Positions 1 to 9,368 are shown, counted from the first letter of the stretch. The stretch: DNA of 64,000 nucleotides from Sphaerisporangium dianthi (GCF_042654065.1 NZ_JBHSFP010000032.1:42689-106688); one strand, 5' to 3'. Made by a program: numbers and translations. Notes: generated by a model not told the origin, from the sequence alone.

Positions 1-325
1 GTACCTCTGCGAGGTGCTGCTGCGGCAGGACCGCTGGGCGGTGACCCTGCTGTCCGGCGATCAGGCCGTGATGGCCAGCCGGTTCGCCACGCCCGGGCGT
101 CCCAGCGCGCGCCTGCTCCTGGCCGGGACGCCGCACCATCGGGGCCGCCACAGCGGGGCGTTCGTCATTGACGGCGGAGTGGCCGCGCTGGAGGCCGAGA
201 CCGCCCGGGTCATCCCGGGCGGCGATCACACGCTCTTCCTGGCCCAGGTGCTCGACGTCGACTACGTCACCCCTGCTCTGCCGCCTCTTGTGCGGATGCG
301 CGGGCGCTACCGCGCGGTGACCTGA
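1..325 (+). CDS. flavin reductase-like domain protein, 5' end cut off by the window
   Basis: The frame is open from the first base and ends at TGA 323-325, so only about the last 107 residues are present. The visible part resembles the C-terminal half of the flavin reductase (FMN-binding split-barrel) family: a segment TLLS then SRFA...GRP, then PHHRGRHSGAF and a strand-rich end GGDHTLFLAQVLDVD. Family members bind FMN and use NAD(P)H to supply reduced flavin to monooxygenases. The N-terminal half is missing, so cofactor preference and partner cannot be judged. The last 59 bases overlap the end of the convergent exporter gene. Confidence 0.7.
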   Translation, partial: YLCEVLLRQDRWAVTLLSGDQAVMASRFATPGRPSARLLLAGTPHHRGRHSGAFVIDGGVAALEAETARVIPGGDHTLFLAQVLDVDYVTPALPPLVRMRGRYRAVT

Positions 326-1769
326 CGTCGCGGCGGAGCACGAGCAGCGCGACGATGAAGGCCGCGGTCAGCAGGCCTGCGCCGACGGTGAAGGCCAGGT
401 GGTATCCGCCGGTCAGCGCCGCGGCCCGGTCCTCGCCTCGCACGGCCAGGCCCTCGGTGCGGGAGGCCGCCAGCGTCGCCAGCAGGGCGACGCCCAGCGC
501 CATGCCGATCTGCTGGGTGGTGTTGAACAGCCCGGAGGCCAGTCCGGCGTCCTCCTCGCCGGCGTCCGACATGCCGAGGGCGGTCAGCGCCGGGATGGCC
601 AGCCCGAAGCCGGCGGCGAGCAGCATCGCCGGGAGCAGGTCGGTGACGTAGTTCGCGTGCACGGGGACCCGGGCCAGCAGGGCCAGCACCCCGATCAGCA
701 GGGCGAGGCCCACCAGCAGGACGTCACGCTCGCCGAAGCGGGCGTACAACCGTGACGAGACGCCGAGCGACACCACGCCGATCGCGATCGACGCCGGCAG
801 CATCGCCAGGCCGGTTCCCGCCGCGCCGTATCCGAGAACCTTCTGCAGGTAGAGCGCGGTGAGGATCTGGAAGGAGAAGAGCGCGGCGACCATCAGCATC
901 TGGACGATGTTGGCCCCGGCGACGGTGCGCGACCGGAGGACGCGCAGCGGCATGAGCGGGGTCCTCGCGGTGGCCTGACGGGCGAAGAAGCCGGCGAGCA
1001 GCGCGATGGCGAGGACCCCGAGGCCGATCGTGGAGGCCGATGCCCACCCTCGCGCCTCGGCCTGGACGACGGTGTAGATGGCCAGCATGAGCCCGGAGGT
1101 CACCAGGAGGGCGCCGAGGACGTCGGCTCCTGCGGCCAGGCCGAGGCCGCGGTCGCGCGGCAGCACCGGGACGGCGACCGCGAGCGCGACGAGGCCGACG
1201 GGCAGGTTGACGAAGAAGATCCAGTGCCAGGTCAGGGCGTCGGTGAGCAGGCCGCCGAGCACCGCGCCGGCGGACGCTCCGGCGGCGCCGGTGAAGCTGA
1301 ACACGGCGATCGCCTTGGCGCGCTCGGCGGGCTCGGTGAACAGCGTCACGAGGATGCCCAGGCCGACCGCCGCGGCCATGGCGCTGCCGGCGCCCTGCAG
1401 GAAGCGGGCGACGATCAGCGTGGCCGGGTCGGCGGCCACGCCCGCGAGCACCGATGCGGCCGTGAACACCGCGGTGCCGGCCAGGAAGACCCGCTTGCGG
1501 CCGACCAGGTCGCCGAGCCGTCCGGCCAGCAGCAGCAGGCTGCCGAACGCGATCAGGTAGGAGTTGACGACCCAGCTCAGGCCGGCGGGGGAGAAGCCGA
1601 GGTCGGTCTGGATGGCGGGCATGGCCACGGTCACGATGCTGCCGTCGAGGATGGTCATCAGCGTCGCCGTGGCGATCACGCCGAGGGCGATCCACCGGGA
1701 GCGGGGTCCTTGAGGGGACGCCTGCGGCGATGGGCGCCGGCCGGCGTGGGAGGGGGAGGTGGCGGGCAT
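267..1769 (-). CDS. MFS drug exporter, DHA2 (EmrB/QacA) type, 14 membrane segments
   Basis: This 500-residue protein is a proton-driven efflux pump of the major facilitator superfamily. After a short basic N-terminus (about 25 residues) come regularly spaced hydrophobic segments, probably fourteen. The DHA2 hallmarks are visible: LDGSIVTVAMPAI in segment 1, the motif A loop GRLGDLVGRKRVF after segment 2, and the antiporter motif region in segment 5. Length fits EmrB/QacA-type pumps. The ATG is preceded by AGGAG seven bases upstream. The neighbouring MarR gene lies directly upstream in the same direction, so drug-responsive repression by that MarR is likely but inferred. The 3' end overlaps the flavin reductase gene by 59 bases. 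Substrate unknown. Confidence 0.88.
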   Translation of the reverse strand: MPATSPSHAGRRPSPQASPQGPRSRWIALGVIATATLMTILDGSIVTVAMPAIQTDLGFSPAGLSWVVNSYLIAFGSLLLLAGRLGDLVGRKRVFLAGTAVFTAASVLAGVAADPATLIVARFLQGAGSAMAAAVGLGILVTLFTEPAERAKAIAVFSFTGAAGASAGAVLGGLLTDALTWHWIFFVNLPVGLVALAVAVPVLPRDRGLGLAAGADVLGALLVTSGLMLAIYTVVQAEARGWASASTIGLGVLAIALLAGFFARQATARTPLMPLRVLRSRTVAGANIVQMLMVAALFSFQILTALYLQKVLGYGAAGTGLAMLPASIAIGVVSLGVSSRLYARFGERDVLLVGLALLIGVLALLARVPVHANYVTDLLPAMLLAAGFGLAIPALTALGMSDAGEEDAGLASGLFNTTQQIGMALGVALLATLAASRTEGLAVRGEDRAAALTGGYHLAFTVGAGLLTAAFIVALLVLRRDVRSPRGSARASAQEAAEQG

Positions 1770-1821
1770 CAGTGCACTCCTGTCGGATGAGGCGACAGGA
1801 AAGACCGTAGCAGATAGTTTT

Positions 1822-1848
1822 GTTATAGACGATCCTTGTCGGATCTAA
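1822..1848 (-). promoter_or_regulatory. possible promoter for the DHA2 exporter
   Basis: The 75-base gap between the MarR stop and the exporter start is unusually AT-rich. Read on the minus strand it has a TATAAC element (1827-1822) with TTAGAT fifteen bases upstream. The word ATAGTT occurs here (plus strand 1814-1819) and again just upstream of the MarR gene near 2345, which could reflect a shared MarR binding site. The spacing is short of ideal, so this is tentative. Confidence 0.22.
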
Positions 1849-2324
1849 CTCGCGCGCTGGCGTGCCCTCCGGACCGGCTGCGGGTTCTCGGCGGGGATGG
1901 CCAGCTCGCCGGTGACCAGGCGGTCCATGAGCCGCAGGAAGACGTCGCGCTCGTCCTTGGACAGACCCGCGAGCGCGGTCTCGTGGACGCGGTCGACGAT
2001 CTGCTGGCTGCGCGCGGCGACCCGCGCGCCCTCGTCGGTGACCGCGATGATGCGGGCCCGCCGGTCCTTGCCGGACGGGCGGCGTTCGGCGAGACCGGCC
2101 TTCTCCAGCGCGTCCACGGTCACCACCATCGTGGTCTTGTCCATGTCGCCGATCTCCGCCAGCTCGATCTGTGTGCGCTCTTCTTCGAGCGCGTGCACCA
2201 GCACGCAGTGCATGCGGGCCGTGAGGCCGATCTCGGCGAGCGCCGCCGCCATGCGCGTCCGCAGCACGTGGCTGGTGTGGTCCAGGAGGAACGACAGGTC
2301 CGGTGCGGTGCGTGCGGGCGCCAT
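1845..2324 (-). CDS. MarR family transcriptional regulator next to the exporter
   Basis: A 159-residue winged-helix regulator. The recognition region reads DMDKTTMVVTVDALEKAGLAERRPSGKDRRA, followed by the wing and ITVTDEG-like strand typical of MarR. Family members are dimers that repress efflux or detoxification genes until a phenolic or drug ligand binds. An open frame runs further upstream, but GGAGGA (2339-2334) sits nine bases before the ATG at 2324 and directly against another ATG at 2333, so I prefer the MAPART start. The exporter follows 75 bases downstream in the same direction, making it the probable target. Confidence 0.88.
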   Translation of the reverse strand: MAPARTAPDLSFLLDHTSHVLRTRMAAALAEIGLTARMHCVLVHALEEERTQIELAEIGDMDKTTMVVTVDALEKAGLAERRPSGKDRRARIIAVTDEGARVAARSQQIVDRVHETALAGLSKDERDVFLRLMDRLVTGELAIPAENPQPVRRARQRAS

Positions 2325-2452
2325 GGCGGTCATTCCTCCAGCATAACTATTGGTCCCGTGGTGGATTATCCCGAAGCGGACCCGTCGCGGGAGGCCGGCC
2401 CTCGATGCGGGCCGCCGTCCCACGCCTCGTCCGGAGCGTGGGACGGGGCGCG

Positions 2453-2926
2453 TCAGTCGAAGCCGCCGAACCAGCCGGGGACGTCGAGACGGAAGATGTC
2501 GGCCGGGGTCACCGCCCGCAGGTCGGACTCCAGGGCGAGCAGGCGGTCCTCGCCGAGTGCCTGCGCCCAGCGCGCCCGGATGTCGTCGAAGATGCGGGCC
2601 GACCGCACGAGGCTGTCCACGCCGCGGTCGGTGAGCCGCACGACCTTGCGCCGGGCGTCGTGCGGGTCGGAGCCGCGCTCGACGTAGCCGACGCGCTCGA
2701 GCGTGTCGACCGTCTTGCCCGCGGCCTGCTTGGAGACCCCGAGCCGGCGGCCCAGCTCGGCGGCCGTCGTGCCGCGCGTGCCGATGGCCTGCATGACGAA
2801 CCCGTGCAGCGGGCGCACGTCGGGATGCCCCTGGCGGGCCAGCTCGGCGTGGACCTCGTCGATGATGGTGCGGAACCCGAGGAACAGCCGGAGAGGCAGC
2901 TCGTAACCCGGCGGGCTGGTGGACAC
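2453..2926 (-). CDS. MarR family transcriptional regulator (second)
   Basis: A 157-residue MarR-type regulator. The DNA-binding part TTAAELGRRLGVSKQAAGKTVDTLERVGYVERGSD is followed by DARRKVVRLTDRG, the usual wing. It begins with GTG at 2926, with AGCGAGG nine bases upstream. It is not closely similar to the other MarR (1845-2324): the flanking dimerisation helices differ. A 17-bp inverted repeat lies 24 bases upstream of the start and is the obvious candidate for autoregulation. The target besides itself is unclear, since its downstream neighbour is the other MarR and its upstream neighbour is sppA on the same strand. Confidence 0.87.
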   Translation of the reverse strand: MSTSPPGYELPLRLFLGFRTIIDEVHAELARQGHPDVRPLHGFVMQAIGTRGTTAAELGRRLGVSKQAAGKTVDTLERVGYVERGSDPHDARRKVVRLTDRGVDSLVRSARIFDDIRARWAQALGEDRLLALESDLRAVTPADIFRLDVPGWFGGFD

Positions 2927-2949
2927 GATGGACGACCTCGCTCAGTGGC

Positions 2950-2966
2950 AGACAACCCGGTTGACT
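2950..2966. promoter_or_regulatory. 17-bp inverted repeat, candidate MarR operator
   Basis: The arms AGACAACC and GGTTGACT flank a single central C, with a perfect core CAACC-C-GGTTG (2953-2963). It sits 24 bases upstream of the MarR start at 2926, where a repressor site would block transcription. Size and symmetry suit a MarR dimer. Binding is inferred. Confidence 0.45.
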
Positions 2967-3053
2967 ATCGTAGCGGTGCCCGCCACCAGGCGAAGAGGGC
3001 GGTCATCAGGGTGAGGTGCGTGGTCGCCGCGCCCGCGCGGCGACCGCTCGCCT

Positions 3054-4745
3054 TTAACGGATCGTCCACGTGCCCGGGAGCATGAGCGGACCGTACGCGG
3101 GCAGGCCGAGTTCGGCGGCCAGACGGGCGAGCGGCCCCCAGGCCTCCAGGCGCACCTGGCCGAGCGCCGCCGCCTTGTCCTCACTGGACTCCGGCGGGCG
3201 CAGCCGCTCGAGGGGGTGCATGCGCGGGTACGAGCGCACCGTGGCGTCCTTGGGCAGGCCGGCCCGGCTGCGGGCGATCGCCAGCGCGTCCTCCAGACCG
3301 CCCAGCTCGTCCACCAGGCCCCTGCCGAACGCGTCGGCGCCGGTCCAGACCCGGCCGCGTGCCAGCTCGTGGGCACGATCGCGGTCGAACCCCCTGCCCT
3401 CGGCGACCTTGCCCACGAAATCGTCGTAGATGCGGTCGAGCCAGGCGTTGACCCGCTCCCACTGCGGCTCGGAGAAGGCGCGGCTCGGCGAGAACATGCC
3501 GGAGTTGGCGCCCACGTCCACCGACTCGGAGGTGACGCCGATGCGGCCGAGCAGCTCTCCCAGGGCCGGCTTGCCGCCGAACACCCCGATCGAGCCGGTC
3601 AGCGTGCCCGGCTGGGCGACGATCACGTCGGCGGCCATCGCGACGAAGTAGCCGCCCGACGCGGCCAGGTCGCCCATCGAGATGATCACCGGCTTGCCGG
3701 ACCTGCGCGTGAGCACGACCTCGCGCCAGACGACGTCCGAGGCGACGTACGACCCGCCGGGGCTGTCGACGCGGAAGACGATCGCCTTGACGTTGTCGTC
3801 CCGGCGGGCGGCCCGGAACGCGGCCGCGATGGTGTCGGACCCCATGGCGCCCGCGCCGCCGAGCGGGCTGCGCCCGCTGCGGCCCAGGCGGATCTGGCCG
3901 TGGCCGTGGATCAGCGCGACGACCCGCTCACCCGGATGCGGGAGCTTCTTGGCGATGGCGCCCTTGGCGTACCGCGCGACGTACAGCAGCAGATCGCCCT
4001 CGCCGCGCACCTCTTCGTACACCTCGTCGCGGTAGGCGAGGCGGTCGACCAGGCCCGCCTCGACCGCCTCGGCCCCGATGAACGGCCCTCGGTCGATCAG
4101 CTCGCGGACGCGCTCGGGCGCGAGGCCCCGCCCCTCGGCGATGCCGGAGACGACCTGTTCGATGACCGACTCGGCGATGCGCGCGGTGGACTCGCGGTGC
4201 GCCTCGGTCATGTGATCTTGGGTGAACATGTTCGCCGCGGTCTTGTACTCGTGCCGCTGGCTGATCTGGTAGTCGACGCCGATCTTCGACAGCGCGTTCT
4301 TGACGAAGCGCTGCTCCAGCGAGATGCCGGTCAGGCCGACGTCGCCGGACGGCTGGAGGTAGACCTTCTCGAAGGCGCTCGCGAGGTAGTAGGGCACGGT
4401 GCCCGCGCCGAACTCGCCGAAGGTCTCGGAGTAGGCCACGGTCAGCTTGCCGGCCGCCCGGAGCTGGACGACGGCCGTGCGCAGCTCCTGGACCATGGCG
4501 AGCCCGATGGGGCGTCCGCTGATCTTGACGATGAGGCCCTTGACGCGCGGATCTCTGCGCGCGCGGCGCAGACCCGACAGGACGTCCGCGAGGCGGGTCT
4601 TGCGCATGGACAGCAGGGCGCCGAGCGGGTCGGAGGGTGGACCCTCGGTCAGGCCCTCGGTGAGGTCGAGTTCGAGCACGAGGGGAGCCGTGCGCCGCTG
4701 CCGGAGCCTGTCGACGGTGTCCATGATCGACTTGGTCGCGTCCAT
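3054..4745 (-). CDS. sppA: SppA-type signal peptide peptidase (S49), long form
   Basis: This 563-residue serine protease of the S49 family probably degrades cleaved signal peptides at the membrane. It is the long two-domain form. The N-terminal half carries the candidate catalytic Lys168 in RHEYKTAANMF, and the C-terminal half carries Ser363 in MGDLAASGGYFVA, after the VDSPGGS segment. Both residues of the Ser-Lys dyad are therefore present. Unlike E. coli SppA I see no strong N-terminal membrane anchor; the protein starts with a charged helix. The ATG has AAGGTG five bases upstream. It follows glgB by 52 bases, and a possible nine-residue leader reading frame lies in that gap. Confidence 0.9.
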   Translation of the reverse strand: MDATKSIMDTVDRLRQRRTAPLVLELDLTEGLTEGPPSDPLGALLSMRKTRLADVLSGLRRARRDPRVKGLIVKISGRPIGLAMVQELRTAVVQLRAAGKLTVAYSETFGEFGAGTVPYYLASAFEKVYLQPSGDVGLTGISLEQRFVKNALSKIGVDYQISQRHEYKTAANMFTQDHMTEAHRESTARIAESVIEQVVSGIAEGRGLAPERVRELIDRGPFIGAEAVEAGLVDRLAYRDEVYEEVRGEGDLLLYVARYAKGAIAKKLPHPGERVVALIHGHGQIRLGRSGRSPLGGAGAMGSDTIAAAFRAARRDDNVKAIVFRVDSPGGSYVASDVVWREVVLTRRSGKPVIISMGDLAASGGYFVAMAADVIVAQPGTLTGSIGVFGGKPALGELLGRIGVTSESVDVGANSGMFSPSRAFSEPQWERVNAWLDRIYDDFVGKVAEGRGFDRDRAHELARGRVWTGADAFGRGLVDELGGLEDALAIARSRAGLPKDATVRSYPRMHPLERLRPPESSEDKAAALGQVRLEAWGPLARLAAELGLPAYGPLMLPGTWTIR

Positions 4746-4754
4746 AGCGACACC

Positions 4755-4784
4755 TTAGGCGACGTTGCCGGTGAAGAGGCGCAC
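4755..4784 (-). CDS. possible nine-residue leader peptide upstream of sppA
   Basis: In the 52-base gap between the glgB stop and the sppA start, a perfect GGGAGG (4796-4791) lies six bases before GTG 4784, which opens a frame MRLFTGNVA ending at TAA 4757-4755. The stop codon overlaps the AAGGTG that serves sppA, an arrangement that would let ribosomes pass from the short frame to sppA. The sequence shows only a strong ribosome site and a short frame. Whether it is translated is unknown. The GGGAGG could simply be a remnant site serving no gene. Confidence 0.33.
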   Translation of the reverse strand: MRLFTGNVA

Positions 4785-4797
4785 GGTTTTCCTCCCG

Positions 4798-7134
4798 TTA
4801 CACCGGCGGCCGGTCGCGGGCGTCCGCCTCGGCGACGGCCCTGCCGGGCCCGGCCGTCCGCACGCCCGTCCGCGCGCCGCCCCGCGTCGCCTCCGCGCCC
4901 GCCGGCTCGTCGTCCGCGACGGCCTGGCCGGGGTCCGGCACCGCCTGCGCGGCATCCGCCGCGAGCTGCCCGGCGTCCGCGGCGGGCGCGGCCTTGCGCA
5001 GGTACAGCGCGCCGAGCGGCGGCAGGCGCAGCCGCGCGGAGTAGGGGAGCCCATGCCATGGCGCCTCGGCGGCGTCGACCGTCCCGAGGTTGCCCACCCC
5101 GCTGCCGTAGTACTGGTAGGCGTCGGTGTTGATCACTTCGTCCCATCGCCCGCCGGCCGGCAGGCCGATGGCGTAGTCCTCGTGCGGCTGCCCGGAGAAG
5201 TTCACCACGCAGGCCAGCATCGAGCCGTCGGTGCCATGACGCACGAAGGAGAAGACGTTGCCGGAGGCGTCGTCGGCGTCGATCCACTGGAACCCGGCCG
5301 GGCTGTGGTCCTGGGAGTACATCGCGGGCGTCTCGGCGTACACGTGGTTGAGGTCGCGGACGAGCCGCTGGACGCCCTGGTGCGGCTCGAAGTCCAGCAC
5401 CCACCAGTCGAGGCCGCGCTCCTCCGACCACTCGGAGCCCTGGCCGAACTCACTGCCCATGAACAGCAGCTTCTTGCCGGGGTGGGCCCACATGAAGGCG
5501 AACAGGGCCCGCAGGTTGGCGAAGCGCTGCCACTCGTCACCGGGCATCTTGCCGAGCAGGGACCCCTTGCCGTGCACCACCTCGTCATGCGACAGCGGCA
5601 GCACGAAGTTCTCGGAGTAGGCGTACATCAGCGAGAACGTCATCTGGTGGTGGTGGTACTGCCGGAACACCGGCTCGTGGTGCAGGTAGGCCAGGGTGTC
5701 GTGCATCCAGCCCATGTTCCACTTGAACCCGAAGCCGAGCCCGCCGAGGTGCACGGGGCGCGAGACGCCGGGCCACGCCGTGGACTCCTCGGCGATGGTG
5801 ACGATGCCCGGCGCCTCGCGGTAGGCCACCGAGTTCATCTCTTTGAGGAACTCCACGGCGTCGAGGTTCTCGCGGCCGCCGTAGATGTTCGGCGTCCACT
5901 CGCCCTCGCGGCGGGAGTAGTCGAGGTAGAGCATCGAGGCGACCGCGTCCACGCGGAGGCCGTCGATGTGGAACTCCCTGAGCCAGTAGACCGCGTTGGC
6001 GACCAGGAAGTTGCGCACCTCGCGGCGGCCGAAGTCGAAGATGAGCGTGCCCCACTCGGGATGGGTGCCGCGCCGCGGGTCGGAGTGCTCGTACAAGGGC
6101 GTGCCGTCGAACCGGGCGAGCGCCCACTCGTCCATGGGGAAGTGGGCGGGCACCCAGTCGAGCAGGACGCCGATGCCGGCCTGGTGCAGCCGGTCGACCA
6201 GGTGGCGGAACTCGTCCGGGCCGCCGAACCGCGAGGTGGGCGCGTAGTAGGAGGTGACCTGGTAGCCCCACGAGCCGCCGAAGGGGTGCTCGGCCACCGG
6301 CAGCAGCTCGACGTGCGTGAACCCCATCTCCTGGACGTACTCCACCAGCTGGGTCGCCAGCTCTTCGTAGCTCAGGCCGGGCCGCCACGAGCCCAGGTGC
6401 ACCTCGTAGGTGGTCATCGGCGCCGCGAGCGCGTCCTGCTCGGCGCGCCGGCGCATCCACAGGTCGTCCTGCCAGACGTAGGAGGAGGAGTCGACGATGG
6501 ACGCGGTGGCCGGCGCCTGTTCCGTGCGCCGGGCCATAGGGTCGGCCTTGGACCGCCACACCGAGTCGGCGCCGAGGACGGAGAACTTGTAGTGCTCGCC
6601 CTCGCCGACGCCGGGGATGAACAGCTCCCACACCCCCGACTGGCCGAGGGACCGCATCGGGTGGGCCTCGCCGTTCCAGTGGTTGAACCCGCCCTCGACC
6701 CGGACGCCGCGCGCGTTGGGCGCCCAGACGGCGAAGGCCGTGCCGTCCTCGTCGTCGTGCCGCATGACGCGGGCTCCGAGGACCTCCCACAGGCGTTCGT
6801 GCCGCCCCTCGCCGATCAGGTGCAGGTCGACCTCGCCCAGGGTGGGCCAGTGGCGGTAGGGGTCGCAACTCTCGTACGGCTGCCCGTCCGCGTAAGTGAC
6901 CCGCAGCCGGTAGGGCGGGATCTTGTCCACACCCGGCAGCGTCACGGAGAACACCCCGTACGCCTCGTGGCGCAGCTCGTGCGCGGAGTCCTCAAGGACC
7001 AGCTCGACCTTCTCGGCCAACGGCTTGAGCGCCCGCACCGTGAGGCCCTCGGGAGTGAGGTGCGCGCCCAGGATCGCGTGCGGATCATGGTGCGCACCAC
7101 CGGCCAGCCGGTTCAAGTCAAGATCCGCGTTCAT
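4798..7134 (-). CDS. glgB: 1,4-alpha-glucan branching enzyme GlgB
   Basis: GlgB (778 residues from the chosen start) cuts alpha-1,4 chains and rejoins them by alpha-1,6 bonds, giving branched glycogen-like glucan. Two N-terminal carbohydrate-binding modules (about 20-110 and 125-220) precede the GH13 barrel. The catalytic set is complete: nucleophile Asp396 in GLRVDAVASM, acid/base Glu449 in IAEESTAWP and Asp517 in LSHDEVVHG. The start MNADLD at 7134 precedes the conserved HHDPHAILG. A longer frame to 7206 exists but lacks conserved sequence. The last 60 residues form an Ala/Pro/Asp-rich tail absent from most homologues. It belongs functionally with glgE, treS and mak upstream on the same strand. 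Confidence 0.95.
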   Translation of the reverse strand: MNADLDLNRLAGGAHHDPHAILGAHLTPEGLTVRALKPLAEKVELVLEDSAHELRHEAYGVFSVTLPGVDKIPPYRLRVTYADGQPYESCDPYRHWPTLGEVDLHLIGEGRHERLWEVLGARVMRHDDEDGTAFAVWAPNARGVRVEGGFNHWNGEAHPMRSLGQSGVWELFIPGVGEGEHYKFSVLGADSVWRSKADPMARRTEQAPATASIVDSSSYVWQDDLWMRRRAEQDALAAPMTTYEVHLGSWRPGLSYEELATQLVEYVQEMGFTHVELLPVAEHPFGGSWGYQVTSYYAPTSRFGGPDEFRHLVDRLHQAGIGVLLDWVPAHFPMDEWALARFDGTPLYEHSDPRRGTHPEWGTLIFDFGRREVRNFLVANAVYWLREFHIDGLRVDAVASMLYLDYSRREGEWTPNIYGGRENLDAVEFLKEMNSVAYREAPGIVTIAEESTAWPGVSRPVHLGGLGFGFKWNMGWMHDTLAYLHHEPVFRQYHHHQMTFSLMYAYSENFVLPLSHDEVVHGKGSLLGKMPGDEWQRFANLRALFAFMWAHPGKKLLFMGSEFGQGSEWSEERGLDWWVLDFEPHQGVQRLVRDLNHVYAETPAMYSQDHSPAGFQWIDADDASGNVFSFVRHGTDGSMLACVVNFSGQPHEDYAIGLPAGGRWDEVINTDAYQYYGSGVGNLGTVDAAEAPWHGLPYSARLRLPPLGALYLRKAAPAADAGQLAADAAQAVPDPGQAVADDEPAGAEATRGGARTGVRTAGPGRAVAEADARDRPPV

Positions 7135-7272
7135 CAGATCGCCCACCGCTCCTCGGCACCGTGATTGCTGTTTATGAGCTAACCCTGCCCCAGATCGTCC
7201 CGCCAACCCATGATGTCGGCCGGATCACACCATAGGTACGGCAATCGCGCGGTTCGGCGATGCCGGAGCCCG

Positions 7273-7854
7273 TCACCACTCCAGCACGCGGACACCTCCG
7301 GTGGCCATGTCGACGACGACGCGCCCGATGTCGAGGTCCTCGCCGTTGGGGAACCACACGAACAGTTGCAGGCAGCGGCGGGTCTCGCATCCGAACCGCC
7401 GGAAGATCAGGGATCTCACCCGAAGGTCGGCGGCCGACGACAGCGGTCTGTGCGCGGCCTCAGCGTAGGCCCTGCGGACGATCAAGGCGAGCGGGGGATC
7501 GGCGAGCAGGAACTCGGTCGCGCGTCTCTGCTCGGAGCGGGTGGGGGCCGGCGGGTGGCCGCCGTCGCGCAGGTCGCCCGTGGAGGGGAGCCCCGGAGGG
7601 CGCGGGGCGCCGGTCGCGCCGCCGCGATGGGCGCGGGCGGCCTCGCGGCTGCGCGCGCTCGTCTCGTTCTCATGCCCTGGGCCGTCCTCCCGCGGCCACC
7701 CCGCGGAGGGCGGCCGGTCGAGCTCGGTGGCGACCGGCCGCGGGCGCCGCGCCCCGCCGCCGCCCGTCCAGACCGCCAGTGCCGCCACGCCCGTGGTGAG
7801 CGCCATGGCCAGGGCGCCGCCCACGACGGTGATCGCGAGCCGCCCTCGCCCCAT
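7273..7854 (-). CDS. uncharacterised membrane-anchored or secreted protein between mak and glgB
   Basis: A 193-residue protein I do not recognise. The N-terminus MGRGRLAI then a hydrophobic stretch (about residues 6-30) looks like a signal peptide or single membrane anchor. Residues 35-110 are a disordered Pro/Arg/Gly-rich linker. The last 80 residues appear folded: a helical ATEFLLADPPLALIVRRAYAEAA segment, two Cys in CETRRC, then strands ending in GRVVVDMATGGVRVLEW. The end resembles a small secreted alpha+beta domain (PepSY/peptidase-propeptide-like in flavour, unproven). It sits 90 bases after mak and 138 bases before glgB in the same direction, so it may be cotranscribed with the GlgE pathway. 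Confidence 0.6.
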   Translation of the reverse strand: MGRGRLAITVVGGALAMALTTGVAALAVWTGGGGARRPRPVATELDRPPSAGWPREDGPGHENETSARSREAARAHRGGATGAPRPPGLPSTGDLRDGGHPPAPTRSEQRRATEFLLADPPLALIVRRAYAEAAHRPLSSAADLRVRSLIFRRFGCETRRCLQLFVWFPNGEDLDIGRVVVDMATGGVRVLEW

Positions 7855-7944
7855 CAGCCCACTCTCTGACTCTGTGTCAACGCATCGTCACAGATGGTAT
7901 CGGAGGCAGTGCGGCGGCCGTCGCAACCGGTGGGGGTCCCCTTG

Positions 7945-9368
7945 TCAGCCGATGGGGTCGGCGAAGGCGGCGAGCGGGATGGGCAGCCAGGCCGGGCGGT
8001 TGCGGGCCTCGTAGACCACCTCGTAGGCGGCCTTGCTCAGCTCCAGGGCGCGCAGCAGCACGGCGTCGTCGCCGTGGATGCGCCCGCCGCCCGCCGAGTA
8101 CCCGGCGATGAACGCCGCCCGGTTGCGCTGCGCCCACTCGGAGGCCCGGGGCTGGAGCCGCGCGACGTCGGGATGGTCGGCCAGCAGGTGGCGGGACGCG
8201 TACTCGAACGAGCGGAGCATGCCGGCCACGTCTCTGAGCGGGGAGTCCAGGGCGCGGCGGTCCTGCAGCGGCTGCCCCGGCTCGCCCTCGAAGTCCAGCA
8301 CGACCCACTCGCTGGGCGTGCGCATGACCTGGCCCAGGTGGTAGTCGCCGTGGACCCGCTGCACGGTGATCGGCCGTCCGGTGTCGGCCAGCCGGTCGAA
8401 CGCCTCGTGGGCGACCGCGGCGTGCGCGGCGAGCTGGGGCACCTCGGAGATGGCGTCCTCCAGGCGCCGCCTGAACCCCTCGACCATCCGCTTGACCTCG
8501 GGCGCCTCCACCGTGCTCGTCGGGAAGGCGGCGGCCAGTTCCTTGTGCAGGTGCGCGGTGGCCATGCCCAGGCGGTTGGACTCGGCGGCGAAGTCGCCTC
8601 CGGCCTCGGACGCGGCGGTGCTGGACAGCGATCCGTACAGGTCGCGCACGCTGGTGAGGGCCAGGGCCCATCCGTCGCTCGCGGTGCGCAGGAACTCCTG
8701 GGTGAAGGCGAGCGTGGTGTTCTGGCCGGCGACGTCGGCCTCGATCCACCCGTACGGCCTGGCGATGTTCGGTGATCCGCGCTCGGCGAGGGCGGACACC
8801 ACTTCCAGCTCCGGGTTCACCCCCGGGACGATCTTGCGGAACAGCTTGCAGATGTAGGCGTCGCCGAAGACGAGGGAGGTGTTGGACTGCTCGGCGCCGA
8901 GGACCAGGCTGCGGAGCGAGGTGTCGATCTCGCTGCCGGGCATCCGGCGGAAGCGCAGCCCGCCGATGTCGGCCTCCGCGGCCATGGAGGACAGGAGCAG
9001 GCCGGTGACGTCGGCGTCGTGCACCGCGTCATAGGCGTGGCCGTCGGCGGCCTCGCCGATCGCCGCGTGCAGGAGCCGCTGGGGCAGCACGGGACGGAAG
9101 CCGACCAGGAGCTGGTAGCGATCAGTGCGCGTGTCCTGGCGGACGGTGATCACGATATGGCGGACCTCGACCTGCTCGTGGGTCCGCGGTCTGCCGCGGT
9201 GCGTGGTCCCGCAGGACCCCGCCACATCGCTGTGGAAGGATTCTGCAGGACCACGAAGAGGCAACGGAGTGACGGCCTCGACGGCCAGGTCGGTGATCGC
9301 GCGGCCCTTGCCGGCGAACCACCGCTGATGGGTGATCCAGCCGGCAAGTAGCTCTTCGAGAGTATGTG

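Noticed and set aside
4765..7164. An open frame of about 800 codons on the plus strand opposite glgB
   Set aside because: It is antisense to a gene with complete catalytic motifs and consists of His/Val/Gly/Arg-rich sequence with no family features, as expected from the shadow frame of a GC-rich gene.
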